A DNA stretch of 64,000 nucleotides from Solobacterium sp. (GCA_017510405.1 JAFWNG010000032.1:1-64000), one strand, 5' to 3'. Shown: positions 52,065-63,397, counted from the first letter of the stretch. Notes: a model not told the origin generated them from the sequence alone. Made by a program: numbers and translations.

Positions 52065-54101
52065 ATGTCAGATATGGAATTTCAGAAAAATATGTTCAGT
52101 GAACTCCGCATTGTTACTGCGGATCTTTCCGCATCCGGAAAGCTCAGTGATGAGACGCTGTGCAAAGCCGTTACGATGAACGAAAATCTGCGCACGGAGT
52201 ACGGATACATGTTCAATCCCCGTGATCTCGTACGGATCGCGGACGCGGACGCAGCTGCACAGATCGCGGAACAGTTCCGGGAACTGGTTCCGGAAGTGAA
52301 GGCAAAACCGATGTATCCGGATTTTCCGTCGCAGGTCATGGAAATGAGCGAAGCGGAATTCCGCTTCCACCAGTATGTCCACTATTTTTCCACATACGGG
52401 ATGGAATGCCTGTTCGGTGTAAACGTCCAGCATGGCTGGCTGCCGGCGGAAGACGCGGACACCGGCATTACGGAAACGAAGAAAACAGAGAAAGACAAAG
52501 CGCTGTTTGACGCAAAGACAGTCGCCCTCTGCGATGAAAAAGACGCATCGCTTACTGCGTATAAAACGATTTTGTCCCGCCGGGAACGCATGACGGCGCC
52601 GGAAGCGGAGCTTGTGCGGTATGCCGTAAAACAGCTCTCTTCGGAAGAAATGAGCAGTGTAAAAGTACAGTTCAAAGAGAACATGGAATCGCTGTTCGCC
52701 ATCGTCATGCAGGAAACAGAAGGGGATGAGCGCATCTCCCGCCTCAAAGCACTGTGTGTCAACTGCGGCGACGTGCTGCGCGGCTGGAAAGCGTATCTGA
52801 ACAGCGTGCACTATAAGCCGAAAACAAGCGAAAAGCGTGCTGTCGTCCGTCTGCTCGAGACGTATAAGATCGAGGACTTCACCGGGAATCTCATGCTTTC
52901 GAAGAAGAACCGTGACGATGTTCTGACCCTGCTGCAGTACATGGATTACAATACATATTCCCGCAGCGAAGCCCACAGGAAGGCAGTTGCCAGACTGCGT
53001 GACGGCGATCTGCGTTCGTGGGAGAGCCGCCTTAAGGTACTGCTGGCGGAATCGCCAAAGAGCGCGCTGGAGTTTGCTTCACAGAGACCGGGAGAACTGG
53101 TCCGCAAAGCCAACTTCCTGGTCAAAAACGGCGCTTCGAGCGCGGCAGTAAAAGAAATACTCTGTGCGAAAGCAGATGTGCTTTCTTCGCAGACACTGAC
53201 GCGTCTCTGCCTGTATTTCAGTTCACCGAAGATGTGGAATGAATGGTGGGATGAAGCGTCCTGTGCCGTGCTGTACGATATTTTCAAAGCGGCGCTCACA
53301 GAAAAACTGTCACGGATCGATACGCCGCTGCGGGATAAGAAAGTGTTCATCGATGAGGAGAACTATTCCTTTGCGGATTCCTACATTGAGACAAATGAAA
53401 AGTCGCAGGAAGGCGGATATATCCGCTCCGGCATGGCATTCCGCATTCCGGAAGAAGCTGCCACAGTACGTTTCTTTACGTACTGGAATGATAAAGATCG
53501 GATCGATATCGATCTGCACGGTTTCAGCATTGACCGCAAAGGCATCAGATCACATGTCGGATGGAATGCGGACTACGAGAAAAACGGAATCGTCCATTCC
53601 GGCGATATTACCCACAGCAACGCCGCTGAGTTCATTGATGTGAATATCAGAACGGCACTGAAAAACCAGGTGAGTGCCATCGTCACGACTGTGCATTCGT
53701 TTACAGGAGTTCCGTTCTGTGAGATCGAGACCGTTCTTGTCGGTATGATGGCAGTCTCAAGACCCGGCATGAATGTCAACGTCCGTCTGTATGATCCGAA
53801 GAACTGCTTCTTTGCGCATGAGCTTCGTACCCGCGAGTCATATCTGAATTACTGCCGCATCGATCTGGAAAGAAGATGCCTCGTGCTGGCGGCAAGACCG
53901 ATCCGGGATGAAGACGAAGATGTCTTTGACGGGAAAGTCGGATTTACGCTTCAGGATTATCTGACCATCCTGCTGGCACAGCAGAACGCATCGGTCACGG
54001 ACAATGCGGAAGACGCGGACATCGTTCTGAAGCTCGGCAAACCGGAAGAAGAAAAAGACATCAGTCTGACCGATGTCAACTACTTCCTGGACGCAGAATG
54101 A
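52065..54101 (+). CDS. Large TerD-domain protein (MXAN_6230/SCO0854-like)
   Basis: The 678-residue protein has an all-helical N-terminal and middle part, with a segment QYMDYNTYSRSEAHRKAVARLRDGDLRSWESRL followed by RPGELVRKANFL (~295-350). I recall this from the MXAN_6230/SCO0854-type family. Residues ~465-640 look like a TerD-type beta sandwich (WNDKDRIDIDLHGFSID, IVHSGDIT, EFIDVN). TerD domains bind calcium and are tied to Ter stress and phage-defence systems, so a stress or defence role is suggested but not shown. The ATG at 52065 has CAGGGAGGAG upstream. It is a single gene with a regulated-looking leader, and no other ter genes are here. Confidence 0.7.
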   Translation: MSDMEFQKNMFSELRIVTADLSASGKLSDETLCKAVTMNENLRTEYGYMFNPRDLVRIADADAAAQIAEQFRELVPEVKAKPMYPDFPSQVMEMSEAEFRFHQYVHYFSTYGMECLFGVNVQHGWLPAEDADTGITETKKTEKDKALFDAKTVALCDEKDASLTAYKTILSRRERMTAPEAELVRYAVKQLSSEEMSSVKVQFKENMESLFAIVMQETEGDERISRLKALCVNCGDVLRGWKAYLNSVHYKPKTSEKRAVVRLLETYKIEDFTGNLMLSKKNRDDVLTLLQYMDYNTYSRSEAHRKAVARLRDGDLRSWESRLKVLLAESPKSALEFASQRPGELVRKANFLVKNGASSAAVKEILCAKADVLSSQTLTRLCLYFSSPKMWNEWWDEASCAVLYDIFKAALTEKLSRIDTPLRDKKVFIDEENYSFADSYIETNEKSQEGGYIRSGMAFRIPEEAATVRFFTYWNDKDRIDIDLHGFSIDRKGIRSHVGWNADYEKNGIVHSGDITHSNAAEFIDVNIRTALKNQVSAIVTTVHSFTGVPFCEIETVLVGMMAVSRPGMNVNVRLYDPKNCFFAHELRTRESYLNYCRIDLERRCLVLAARPIRDEDEDVFDGKVGFTLQDYLTILLAQQNASVTDNAEDADIVLKLGKPEEEKDISLTDVNYFLDAE

Positions 54102-54102
54102 C

Positions 54103-54137
54103 AGGTGTTCCCTGACAGGGGGAACCCTGTTTTTTAT
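54103..54137 (+). terminator. Terminator after TerD-domain gene
   Basis: CAGG-GTTCCC pairs with GGGAAC-CCTG with one mismatch, followed by six T. Confidence 0.88.
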
Positions 54138-54188
54138 ATGAATCATGCACGAAGGTTTGTATTCCCGGCATGGAAAGAATGTCCGTAA

Positions 54189-55667
<1,479 letters not shown>

Positions 55668-55677
55668 GCACCCGTAC

Positions 55678-55717
55678 AGGAAACGGGGCAGTTTCAGGAC
55701 TGCCCCTGTTTCCTTTA
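55678..55717 (+). terminator. Strong terminator after second GH1 gene
   Basis: Near-perfect 16-bp stem (AGGAAAC-GGGGCAGT with ACTGCCCC-GTTTCCT) around a TTCAGG loop; T-rich sequence follows. Confidence 0.93.
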
Positions 55718-55810
55718 TAAAGGACAGAACAGAAAAAAAGCGGAACTGCACAGGCTTCCGGACAGCGAAGGAAATGTCCCGGAAGAAGCAGATCCCGGAA
55801 AGGAGAATGA

Positions 55811-57553
55811 ATGATCAAAAGACTTTTGCAGGAGGTCGGGGAGTTCAAGCGTGATACGATCCTGACCCCGATCTTTACGGCTGCGGAAGTAGTCATGGAA
55901 GTACTGATTCCGTATGTGACTGCCATGATCATTGACCGCGGCATCAATGCCGGTGATATGAGCGCTGTAATAAAGTACGGAGGGCTGATGGTCATCATGG
56001 CCTTCTGCAGTCTGTTCTTCGGCTTCCAGGCAGGAAAGCATGCGGCGGCTGCGGCGACCGGCTTTGCCAGGAATCTGCGCGCGGACATGTACCGGAAGAT
56101 ACAGGAATATTCGTTCTCGAACATTGACAAGTTCTCGACTGCCGGTCTTGTAACGCGTATGACAACAGACGTGACGAACGTGCAGAATGCGTTCCAGATG
56201 ATCATCCGGATCGCAGTACGTCCGCCGCTGATGTTAACGATCTCGGTGATCATGTGCTTTGTGATCAGTCCGGACCTGAGTACGATCTTCCTTGTGGCGG
56301 TCGGTGTGCTGGCCTTTGTGCTGATCCTGATCATGGTCAACGCCATGTCGACATTCAATGTCGTATTCACGAAATATGACAAACTGAACGCAAGCGTGCA
56401 GGAGAATGTTTCGGCGATCCGCGTCGTCAAGGCATTTGTGCGCGAAGACCATGAGAACGATAAGTTCAAAGAGGCGGCAGGCACGTTGAAGAACCTGTTC
56501 GTGAAGGCGGAAAGTCTGATCGCCTTCAACAACCCGGCGATGATGCTGGTGGTTTACGGCTGTATCATTTCCCTGTCCTGGTTTGGTGCCCACCATGTCG
56601 TGGCGGGCTCGATCACGACCGGTAATCTGACATCGATGTTCTCCTATGTTATGAGTATCCTGATGTCTCTGATGATGCTTTCGATGGTCTTTGTCATGAT
56701 CACGCTGTCCGTGGCTTCCATAAAACGTATCCATGAAGTGCTGATTGAAGAACCGGATCTGAAGAATCCGGAGAACCCGGTCATGACTGTTGCGGACGGC
56801 TCGATCGACTTCGAGGATGTCAGTTTCTCCTACCGGCAGGGATCCGGCGATAATGTACTGAAACATATCGATCTGCATATTCATTCCGGTGAGACGATCG
56901 GTATTCTCGGACCGACCGGTTCCGGAAAATCGACATTCGTATCGCTGATCTCCCGGCTGTACGACGCGACCGAAGGAACGGTAAAAGTCGGCGGCCTGGA
57001 TGTGCGCAGCTATGACATGGAAGCGCTGCGCGAGAAGGTCTCCGTGGTGCTGCAGAACAACGTTCTGTTCTCCGGAACGATCCTGGATAACCTGCGCTGG
57101 GGCAATCCCGACGCAACGGAAGAACAGTGCATGGAAGCGTGCCGGCTGGCCTGCGCGGACGAGTTTATCGAGCGCATGCCTGACCGCTACAATACGTATA
57201 TCGAACAGGGCGGAACGAACGTCTCCGGCGGCCAGAGACAGCGTCTCTGTATTGCCAGAGCGCTTCTCAAAGATCCGAAGGTGCTGATCCTGGACGATTC
57301 CACCAGTGCTGTGGATACCGCTACCGATGCGTCGATCCGCAGAGCGTTCCGCGAGAAGATCCCGAATACGACAAAACTGATCATTTCCCAGCGCATCTCC
57401 AGTATTGAGGATGCGGACCGGGTGATCGTCATGTACAGAGGCGAAGTCAACGGCTTCGATACACCGGCTGAACTGCTGAAGAACAACCTCGTATACCAGC
57501 AGGTCTACCAGACACAGACGGGTACGGGCGGCGACTTCGACGCGGCAGAGTAG
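55811..57553 (+). CDS. ABC exporter, degenerate nucleotide-site subunit
   Basis: The 580-residue protein has six membrane helices (~15-305) and an ATPase domain with Walker A GPTGSGKS (~367) and signature VSGGQRQRL. The Walker B reads LILDDSTSAVD, with Asp496 where catalytic Glu should be, so this subunit probably does not hydrolyse ATP at that site. The next gene supplies a canonical site, so the two form a heterodimer like BmrCD or LmrCD, exporting drugs, peptides or lipids. Only 13 bases separate them. A leader of about 90 bases lies upstream; AGGAGAATG is the RBS and start. Confidence 0.92.
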   Translation: MIKRLLQEVGEFKRDTILTPIFTAAEVVMEVLIPYVTAMIIDRGINAGDMSAVIKYGGLMVIMAFCSLFFGFQAGKHAAAAATGFARNLRADMYRKIQEYSFSNIDKFSTAGLVTRMTTDVTNVQNAFQMIIRIAVRPPLMLTISVIMCFVISPDLSTIFLVAVGVLAFVLILIMVNAMSTFNVVFTKYDKLNASVQENVSAIRVVKAFVREDHENDKFKEAAGTLKNLFVKAESLIAFNNPAMMLVVYGCIISLSWFGAHHVVAGSITTGNLTSMFSYVMSILMSLMMLSMVFVMITLSVASIKRIHEVLIEEPDLKNPENPVMTVADGSIDFEDVSFSYRQGSGDNVLKHIDLHIHSGETIGILGPTGSGKSTFVSLISRLYDATEGTVKVGGLDVRSYDMEALREKVSVVLQNNVLFSGTILDNLRWGNPDATEEQCMEACRLACADEFIERMPDRYNTYIEQGGTNVSGGQRQRLCIARALLKDPKVLILDDSTSAVDTATDASIRRAFREKIPNTTKLIISQRISSIEDADRVIVMYRGEVNGFDTPAELLKNNLVYQQVYQTQTGTGGDFDAAE

Positions 57554-57566
57554 GAAGGAGGATGTC

Positions 57567-59450
57567 ATGAGCGAGAAACCAAAGAAGCAGGGTATGAATA
57601 CTGCTGTTCTGAAACGCATCATGGGATATGTGTTCCGCAGTTATAAGTGGCACTTCCTCATCGTTGTCGCATGCATCATCATTACCGCTGTCTGCACCCT
57701 GCAGAGTACGCTGTTTACGCGTACGCTGATCGATGACTACATCACGCCGATGATCGCCTCCGGGTCGACGGACTTCGCGCCGCTGGCCAGGCGTCTCGTA
57801 CAGCTGGCATGCATCCTGCTGGTCGGTGTTGTAACGGCTTATTCCTACAACCGGATCATGGTCAATGTGAGCCAGGGCACGATGGAGCGCCTGCGCGTGG
57901 AACTGTTCACGCACATGGAATCCCTGCCGATCAAATATTTCGATACCCATGCCCACGGCGATATCATGTCGGTCTATACGAACGATATCGATACCCTGCG
58001 GCAGCTGATCGGACAGAGCTTCCCCCAGGTGATCAATTCCAGCATTACGATCATTACGACATTTACGTCCATGGTGATCCTGAATATTCCGCTGACGATC
58101 GTCTCCGTATGCATGATCATGGTGATGTTGACGGCTTCCGGCAAGATCGGCGGACAGTCGCGGACATACTTTGTCAGCCAGCAGAGAGACCTCGGCGCCG
58201 TGAACGGATATATTGAGGAGATGCTGACGGGACAGAAAGTCGTCAAGGTGTTCAACCACGAGAAAAAAGCGGTGGAAGGCTTTGATACGCTGAACATGAA
58301 GCTGCGGGACAGTGCGAACAACGCGAATAAATTTGCCAATATCATGATGCCCGTTATGGCGAATATCGGCAATATCTCGTATGTGCTGTGCGCGGTCATC
58401 GGTGCGGCGCTGGCACTGTCCGGACACTTCGGACTGACGCTGGGAACGCTCGTATCGTTCCTGTCGCTGAACAGAAGTTTCTCCATGCCGGTAACGCAGG
58501 TATCCAACCAGATCGCGTCCGTGATCGGTGCGATGGCCGGTGCCGAGCGCGTCTTCAGCATGATGGATGAACCGTCCGAATTCGATGAGGGATACGTGGA
58601 ACTCGTCAATATCGAAGAAGACGAAGAAGGCAATATTACCGAAACGAAGAAGAATACCGGCAAGTGGGCATGGCGTCATCCGCACAAGGCGGAAGGCACG
58701 GTCACCTACCAGAAACTGCTGGGCAAGATCAACATGTACAACGTGGACTTCAGCTATGACGGCAGAAAGACGGTCCTGCATGATATAAGCATCGACGCTG
58801 AGCCCGGTCAGAAGATCGCGTTCGTCGGCTCCACCGGTGCCGGCAAGACGACGATCACGAACCTGATCAACCGTTTCTATGACATCGCGGACGGAAAGAT
58901 CCGCTACGATGACATCAACATCAACAAGATCAAGAAACCGGATCTGCGCCGCTCCCTCGGAATGGTGCTGCAGGATACGCATCTGTTTACCGGTACGGTC
59001 ATGGAGAATATCCGCTACGGCCGTCTGGACGCGACGGACGAAGAGTGCATGGAAGCCGCAATGCTTGCCCGTGCCGACAGCTTTATCCGCCGTCTGCCGA
59101 ACGGATACAATACCATGCTGAAAGGCGACGGAGGAAACCTGTCGCAGGGACAGAGACAGCTGCTTGCCATTGCCCGCTGCGCCGTGGCGAATCCGCCCGC
59201 AATGATCCTGGACGAAGCGACTTCCTCGATCGACTCCCGTACCGAGAAGATCGTTCAGGAAGGCATGGATGCGCTGATGGAAGGCCGTACGACGTTTGTC
59301 ATTGCCCACCGTCTGTCCACGGTGCGCAACAGCGACTGCATCATGGTGCTGGAACAGGGACGCATTATCGAACGCGGAAACCACGACGAACTGATTGCGA
59401 AGAAGGGCAGGTACTACCAGCTCTATACCGGCAACCAGATCACCGAGTAA
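57567..59450 (+). CDS. ABC exporter, canonical subunit
   Basis: The 627-residue protein has six membrane helices, an inserted charged segment (~340-380, EEDEEGNITETKKNTGKW) and an ATPase domain. Walker A is GSTGAGKTT, the signature LSQGQRQLL, and Walker B MILDEATSSID with catalytic Glu550. It complements the degenerate partner before it. The pair should be a heterodimeric multidrug- or peptide-type exporter; the cargo is not indicated by neighbours. GGAAGGAGG precedes the start. Confidence 0.93.
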   Translation: MSEKPKKQGMNTAVLKRIMGYVFRSYKWHFLIVVACIIITAVCTLQSTLFTRTLIDDYITPMIASGSTDFAPLARRLVQLACILLVGVVTAYSYNRIMVNVSQGTMERLRVELFTHMESLPIKYFDTHAHGDIMSVYTNDIDTLRQLIGQSFPQVINSSITIITTFTSMVILNIPLTIVSVCMIMVMLTASGKIGGQSRTYFVSQQRDLGAVNGYIEEMLTGQKVVKVFNHEKKAVEGFDTLNMKLRDSANNANKFANIMMPVMANIGNISYVLCAVIGAALALSGHFGLTLGTLVSFLSLNRSFSMPVTQVSNQIASVIGAMAGAERVFSMMDEPSEFDEGYVELVNIEEDEEGNITETKKNTGKWAWRHPHKAEGTVTYQKLLGKINMYNVDFSYDGRKTVLHDISIDAEPGQKIAFVGSTGAGKTTITNLINRFYDIADGKIRYDDININKIKKPDLRRSLGMVLQDTHLFTGTVMENIRYGRLDATDEECMEAAMLARADSFIRRLPNGYNTMLKGDGGNLSQGQRQLLAIARCAVANPPAMILDEATSSIDSRTEKIVQEGMDALMEGRTTFVIAHRLSTVRNSDCIMVLEQGRIIERGNHDELIAKKGRYYQLYTGNQITE

Positions 59451-59586
59451 ACACAGGAAGGATGCCCGGCATCCTTCTATTAAATTCTTTCCGGAGAACT
59501 CTGTATTTCTGGTATGATGATTACAGAACAAAGGTTTTCGACGAATATAATGTCAAGATTCATCTAAAGCAGTTTTGGAGGTAACT

Positions 59587-60477
59587 ATGGGTTTATTTGA
59601 CAAGAAACAGTGCAGTATCTGCGGTAAGGATATCGGATTCCTGGGAAACCGCAAACTGGAAGACGGCAATCTCTGCAAAGACTGTGCCGCAAAGCTTTCT
59701 CCGTTCTTCTCGGAAAGACGTCATTCCACAGTACAGGAGATCGCAAAGCAGCTGGAATACCGCGAAGCTAACAAGGCGGAAGTCGCCCGCCTCAGTCCCA
59801 CAGACTCAGTGGAAGGCGTGACGAAAGTATACGTTGACGGAAATGCGAAGAAGTTCATCGTTACCCGCACGACCAACTGGCGTTCGCAGAATCCGGATGT
59901 GATCCCGCTGAGCCAGGTACAGGATGTGACCTACAAGATCAATGAGTACAGATCCGAAGTCAAAAAGGAACTCGAAGACGGAACCGAGGAAAGCTACGAT
60001 CCGAAGCAGTACAAGTATGAATATACGTTCTCGGTAAAGATCCTGGTGGACAATCCGTACTTTGACGATATCGATTTTGAAGTCGTCGATACGAAGAAGG
60101 CAACGGCGAAGGACGAGATGTACAAAGAGTACTTTGACCGTGTGCAGAAGATCCGCGAACTGCTGGTTCCGGGCAGATATGAGAAGGAAACATTTGAGGT
60201 CGAAGGCGAACCGGCGGGCGATACATGGAAGTGTGAATGCGGCCATGAAGGCAACACCGGCAACTTCTGCAGCGCCTGCGGAAAACCGAAGCCGGCCGGC
60301 GGCGGCAGCGCGAATAAGTGGTTCTGCCCGAACTGCGGCACCGAGAACACAGGCAATTTCTGTTCCAAGTGCGGTACGAAGAAACCGGAGAATACGAAGT
60401 GGTTCTGCCCGAACTGCGGCACCGAGAATACAGGCAACTTCTGCGCCAAGTGCGGCACGAAGAAACCGGTCTTCTGA
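59587..60477 (+). CDS. Zinc-ribbon protein with DUF4428-like start
   Basis: The 296-residue protein starts with a CxxC zinc motif (CSICGKDIGFLGNRKLEDG and CKDCAAKLS), typical of DUF4428. A PH-like or beta-rich middle follows (~60-200). Three zinc-ribbon units lie at the end (CECGHEG...CSACGKPK, CPNCGTE...CSKCGTKKP and CPNCGTE...CAKCGTKKP). The last two are near-identical at DNA level with an 81-bp period. There is no signal or membrane helix. The role is unknown; such proteins are often small adaptors. GGAGG precedes the ATG at 59587. Confidence 0.8.
   Translation: MGLFDKKQCSICGKDIGFLGNRKLEDGNLCKDCAAKLSPFFSERRHSTVQEIAKQLEYREANKAEVARLSPTDSVEGVTKVYVDGNAKKFIVTRTTNWRSQNPDVIPLSQVQDVTYKINEYRSEVKKELEDGTEESYDPKQYKYEYTFSVKILVDNPYFDDIDFEVVDTKKATAKDEMYKEYFDRVQKIRELLVPGRYEKETFEVEGEPAGDTWKCECGHEGNTGNFCSACGKPKPAGGGSANKWFCPNCGTENTGNFCSKCGTKKPENTKWFCPNCGTENTGNFCAKCGTKKPVF
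60316..60477 (+). repeat. 81-bp tandem repeat inside the zinc-ribbon gene
   Basis: Two copies (60316-60396 and 60397-60477) encode the CPNCGTENTGNFC.KCGTKKP unit. The shared stretch is strongly conserved at the nucleotide level, which suggests a recent duplication. Confidence 0.85.
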
Positions 60478-60502
60478 TCACGGCATCATTCCAGTCATAA
60501 TG

Positions 60503-60533
60503 GACCTGACGGATCACCCGCAGGTCTTTTTTT
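60503..60533 (+). terminator. Terminator after zinc-ribbon gene
   Basis: GACCTG (60503-60508) pairs with CAGGTC (60521-60526), followed by seven T. Confidence 0.85.
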
Positions 60534-60631
60534 GCGGGAACCTTGCAAAAGTGTAAGGTACCGTAAGGGGAATCGATGGAAGTGACATAGCTGCCCTGAC
60601 TAAAATAAGGGTGCACAGGAGGAAGACCGAT

Positions 60632-61402
60632 ATGACGGAAATTCTGAATGCGGAACATGTCCGCAAAGTATATACGACAAAATTTCACGGGACGGCCGTA
60701 CAGGCACTGGACGACGTGACATTCTCCGTGGAGGAAGGCGAATATGTCGCCATCATGGGAGAAAGCGGCTCCGGCAAAACGACGCTGCTCAACATCCTGG
60801 CGGCGCTTGATAAGCCGACCGGCGGAAAGGTGCTTCTGCGGGGGAAGGATACGACGGCGATCCCGGACCGGGAGATCACAGCGTTCCGCCGGGATCACCT
60901 GGGATTTGTCTTCCAGGACTTCAACCTGCTGGATACCTTCGATGTCCGCGATAATATACTTCTTCCGCTCGTTCTGCAGCGGCGGGATGTGCGGGAGATG
61001 GAGGAGAAGCTGAATGCGGCCGCAAAGTCGCTCGGCATCACGGACATCCTGAATAAACAGGTCTATGAGATCTCCGGCGGCCAGAAACAGCGGGCGGCCA
61101 TCGCCAGAGCGCTGATCACCGATCCGGATATCCTGCTGGCGGACGAACCGACCGGTTCGCTGGATTCCCGTTCCAGCGAACAGATCCTGAAGCTGTTCGG
61201 CAATATCAACCGGAGCGGGCAGACGATCCTCATGGTGACACACAGCACCATCGCCGCAAGTCATGCCGGCAGAGTCATGTTTATCAAAGACGGAAAGATC
61301 TTCCACCAGATCTACCGGGGAAAAAGCACCGATCAGGAAATGTACGACCGGATCCAGGCGACCCTGGGAATGCTGACAAGGAGCAGCGGAACATATGCGT
61401 AA
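60632..61402 (+). CDS. ABC ATPase, BceA-type
   Basis: The 256-residue ATPase has Walker A GESGSGKTT (~43), signature ISGGQKQRAA, Walker B LLADEPTGSLD and an H-loop in VTHSTIAAS. The pattern fits the peptide-resistance ABC family (BceA/YtsC). It pairs with the large permease that overlaps it by 8 bases. An AGGAGG site 9 bases before the ATG at 60632 decides the start over an upstream in-frame ATG at 60611. Such transporters protect against bacitracin, lantibiotics or related peptides; the cargo is not known. Confidence 0.93.
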   Translation: MTEILNAEHVRKVYTTKFHGTAVQALDDVTFSVEEGEYVAIMGESGSGKTTLLNILAALDKPTGGKVLLRGKDTTAIPDREITAFRRDHLGFVFQDFNLLDTFDVRDNILLPLVLQRRDVREMEEKLNAAAKSLGITDILNKQVYEISGGQKQRAAIARALITDPDILLADEPTGSLDSRSSEQILKLFGNINRSGQTILMVTHSTIAASHAGRVMFIKDGKIFHQIYRGKSTDQEMYDRIQATLGMLTRSSGTYA

Positions 61403-63347
61403 ATCACTTCACATGAAACTGGCGGTCCACAATCTCCGTTCCAGTTACCGCCTGACCGTGCCGTATATACTGTCCGGCATCCTGGCGTACGCACTGTGCT
61501 ATATCGTACTGGCACTGGCTTCGGACGAAGGACTGGCATCGTCCTACGGCGGACGGACAGCAGGAAGCCTTCTTGGCTACGGATGCGTCATCGCCGCCCT
61601 GACGTCCTTCCTGTTTCTGTTCAGCGTCAGCCGCTATCTCATAAAACAGAGAGGCAGAGAGTTTGCGCTGTACGGCATCCTCGGCATGGATAAGAAAAAT
61701 GTCATGCTGGTCCTGTTTGCGGAAACAGTCATGACACTGGCGGCTGTGACAGCGGGAGGTCTCGCGGTAGGCGTCGTCTTCAGTAAGGGAATGCAGCTGC
61801 TTCTGCTCCGCATGATGCACATATCCGGAAATATAGAGATGCATTTCAGCATGCTTGCATTTGGGACCGTGACGGTATTGTTTGCCGCGATCTATATCCT
61901 GAGTTTCGTCTTCGGCAGTTTCCGGGTAGCTGTTTCCAGCCCGGTCACTCTGCTTCATACAAAAAATGCCGGGGATGCCGGCATTCTGCAGAACCGGTGG
62001 GTCGAGCGCGGTGCGGCGCTCTGCGGCATCGTGTGTCTGGCGCTTGGCTATCTGCTTGCCCAGCAGGCGGACAGTGTCGGGACAGCGGCGGAATTATTCA
62101 TGCCGGCAGTCATCCTGGTCATCATTGCGACACATCTGCTGTTTCTGGCCGGTTCTTCCGTACTGATGCGGGTATTGAAAGCAAATAAAAAGTATTATTA
62201 TCAGCAGGATCATTTCATCAGCCTGTCCGGCATGATGCACCGGATGCGCAGGAACGCCTCGGGACTTGCGACAGTATGCATTCTGGCGTGTATGGTCATC
62301 GTGACCGTTTCTGTGACATTTGCCGGATATTACGGCATAGAGAGGTCTCTGAACAAAATGTATCCGAGACAGATCATGCTGTACGGGACGGTATCTGAGC
62401 CGGAGCTGATCCCGCAGCTGGAAGAAGCCGTGCAGGAACAGGCTGCGCAGTTTGATGCCGAAAACTTCCAGAAACGGGAGTGGCGCGGTGTCCAGTACCG
62501 GATGAAAGACGGAAAACTGATCCCGAATGACGGCGCCGATACAGAGGTCTATGTGAATTTCTCTGAAGCGACGGAAGAGGACGGATTTGTGCTGGCGGAA
62601 GATGAGGTCGCTGTCTGCAGTGCGGAAGAGGTTCCGTTCCGCGATACGCTGGTGCTCGGTGACCGGACATACCGGATCAAAGAAGTCCGTTCCGGGGAAG
62701 AACTCGATGCCACGGCGACGCAGTACGGCGGCCGGCTCAACCTGGTCGTCTATATCCGGGATATGGACGCCGTGGACTGGACAGTGAACACACCGGACCG
62801 GTATAAGTATACGTTCGGCTTTGACATGGACGCTTCGGATGAAAAACGGCTCATGTCCGCGCTGGATGAATGTGCGGAAACGATCCGGAAGATCGAGAGC
62901 GTATATTCGATCATGGCCGTCAGCCGTAAGCTTCAGGAGACCGAGACAGCGTCCGTGTTCGGATCACTGCTGTTCCTCGGCGTGATCCTCGGAACGATGT
63001 TTCTGATCATTACCGTACTGATCATCTATTACAAGCAGATGTCCGAAGGATATGAAGATATCGAACGGTTCCGGCAGATGCAGAATGTCGGACTGTCGGA
63101 AGAAGAAGTCCGCAGAACGATCCGCAGCCAGGTGCTGAGAACGTTCTTCATACCGCTCGGCACGGCACTGATCCACGTGCTGTTCGCGTATCATCTTGTA
63201 TCGTACTTCGTACAGGGCTTCGGGACGATCGACCAGAATGTCTATATCCTGTCGCTGGCAGTGACTTCAGCGGTATTCACCATTATCTATATGCTTGTAT
63301 ACCGCGAAACATCCCGCGTATACTATCATATCGTACAGCAGGCATGA
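61395..63347 (+). CDS. ABC permease, BceB-type (FtsX fold)
   Basis: The 650-residue permease has about ten membrane helices with a large extracellular domain (~330-520) between helices 7 and 8, the hallmark of BceB proteins. Its N-terminal LHMKLAVHNLRSSYRLTVPYILSG and C-terminal FtsX-like repeats match the family, and length is typical (640-660). It overlaps the ATPase gene by 8 bases. Known BceB proteins both sense and remove peptide antibiotics together with a BceRS two-component system, whose regulator follows here. Confidence 0.92.
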   Translation: MRKSLHMKLAVHNLRSSYRLTVPYILSGILAYALCYIVLALASDEGLASSYGGRTAGSLLGYGCVIAALTSFLFLFSVSRYLIKQRGREFALYGILGMDKKNVMLVLFAETVMTLAAVTAGGLAVGVVFSKGMQLLLLRMMHISGNIEMHFSMLAFGTVTVLFAAIYILSFVFGSFRVAVSSPVTLLHTKNAGDAGILQNRWVERGAALCGIVCLALGYLLAQQADSVGTAAELFMPAVILVIIATHLLFLAGSSVLMRVLKANKKYYYQQDHFISLSGMMHRMRRNASGLATVCILACMVIVTVSVTFAGYYGIERSLNKMYPRQIMLYGTVSEPELIPQLEEAVQEQAAQFDAENFQKREWRGVQYRMKDGKLIPNDGADTEVYVNFSEATEEDGFVLAEDEVAVCSAEEVPFRDTLVLGDRTYRIKEVRSGEELDATATQYGGRLNLVVYIRDMDAVDWTVNTPDRYKYTFGFDMDASDEKRLMSALDECAETIRKIESVYSIMAVSRKLQETETASVFGSLLFLGVILGTMFLIITVLIIYYKQMSEGYEDIERFRQMQNVGLSEEEVRRTIRSQVLRTFFIPLGTALIHVLFAYHLVSYFVQGFGTIDQNVYILSLAVTSAVFTIIYMLVYRETSRVYYHIVQQA

Positions 63348-63380
63348 CACAGGCCGGGTCCTTCGCGGGATCCGGTCTGC

Positions 63381-63397
63381 TATAATAAGGGCAGGGA
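63381..63397 (+). promoter_or_regulatory. -10 box and RBS of the response regulator gene
   Basis: TATAAT at 63381-63386 and GCAGGGA (63391-63397) precede the ATG at 63404; there is no clear -35. The gene may have its own promoter, or the BceAB transcript may read through. Confidence 0.45.

Noticed and set aside
57447-59531. A 694-codon minus-strand frame opposite the ABC exporter
   Set aside because: It is antisense to two well-supported genes, is rich in His, Arg and Val, and has no domain pattern; treated as a shadow frame.
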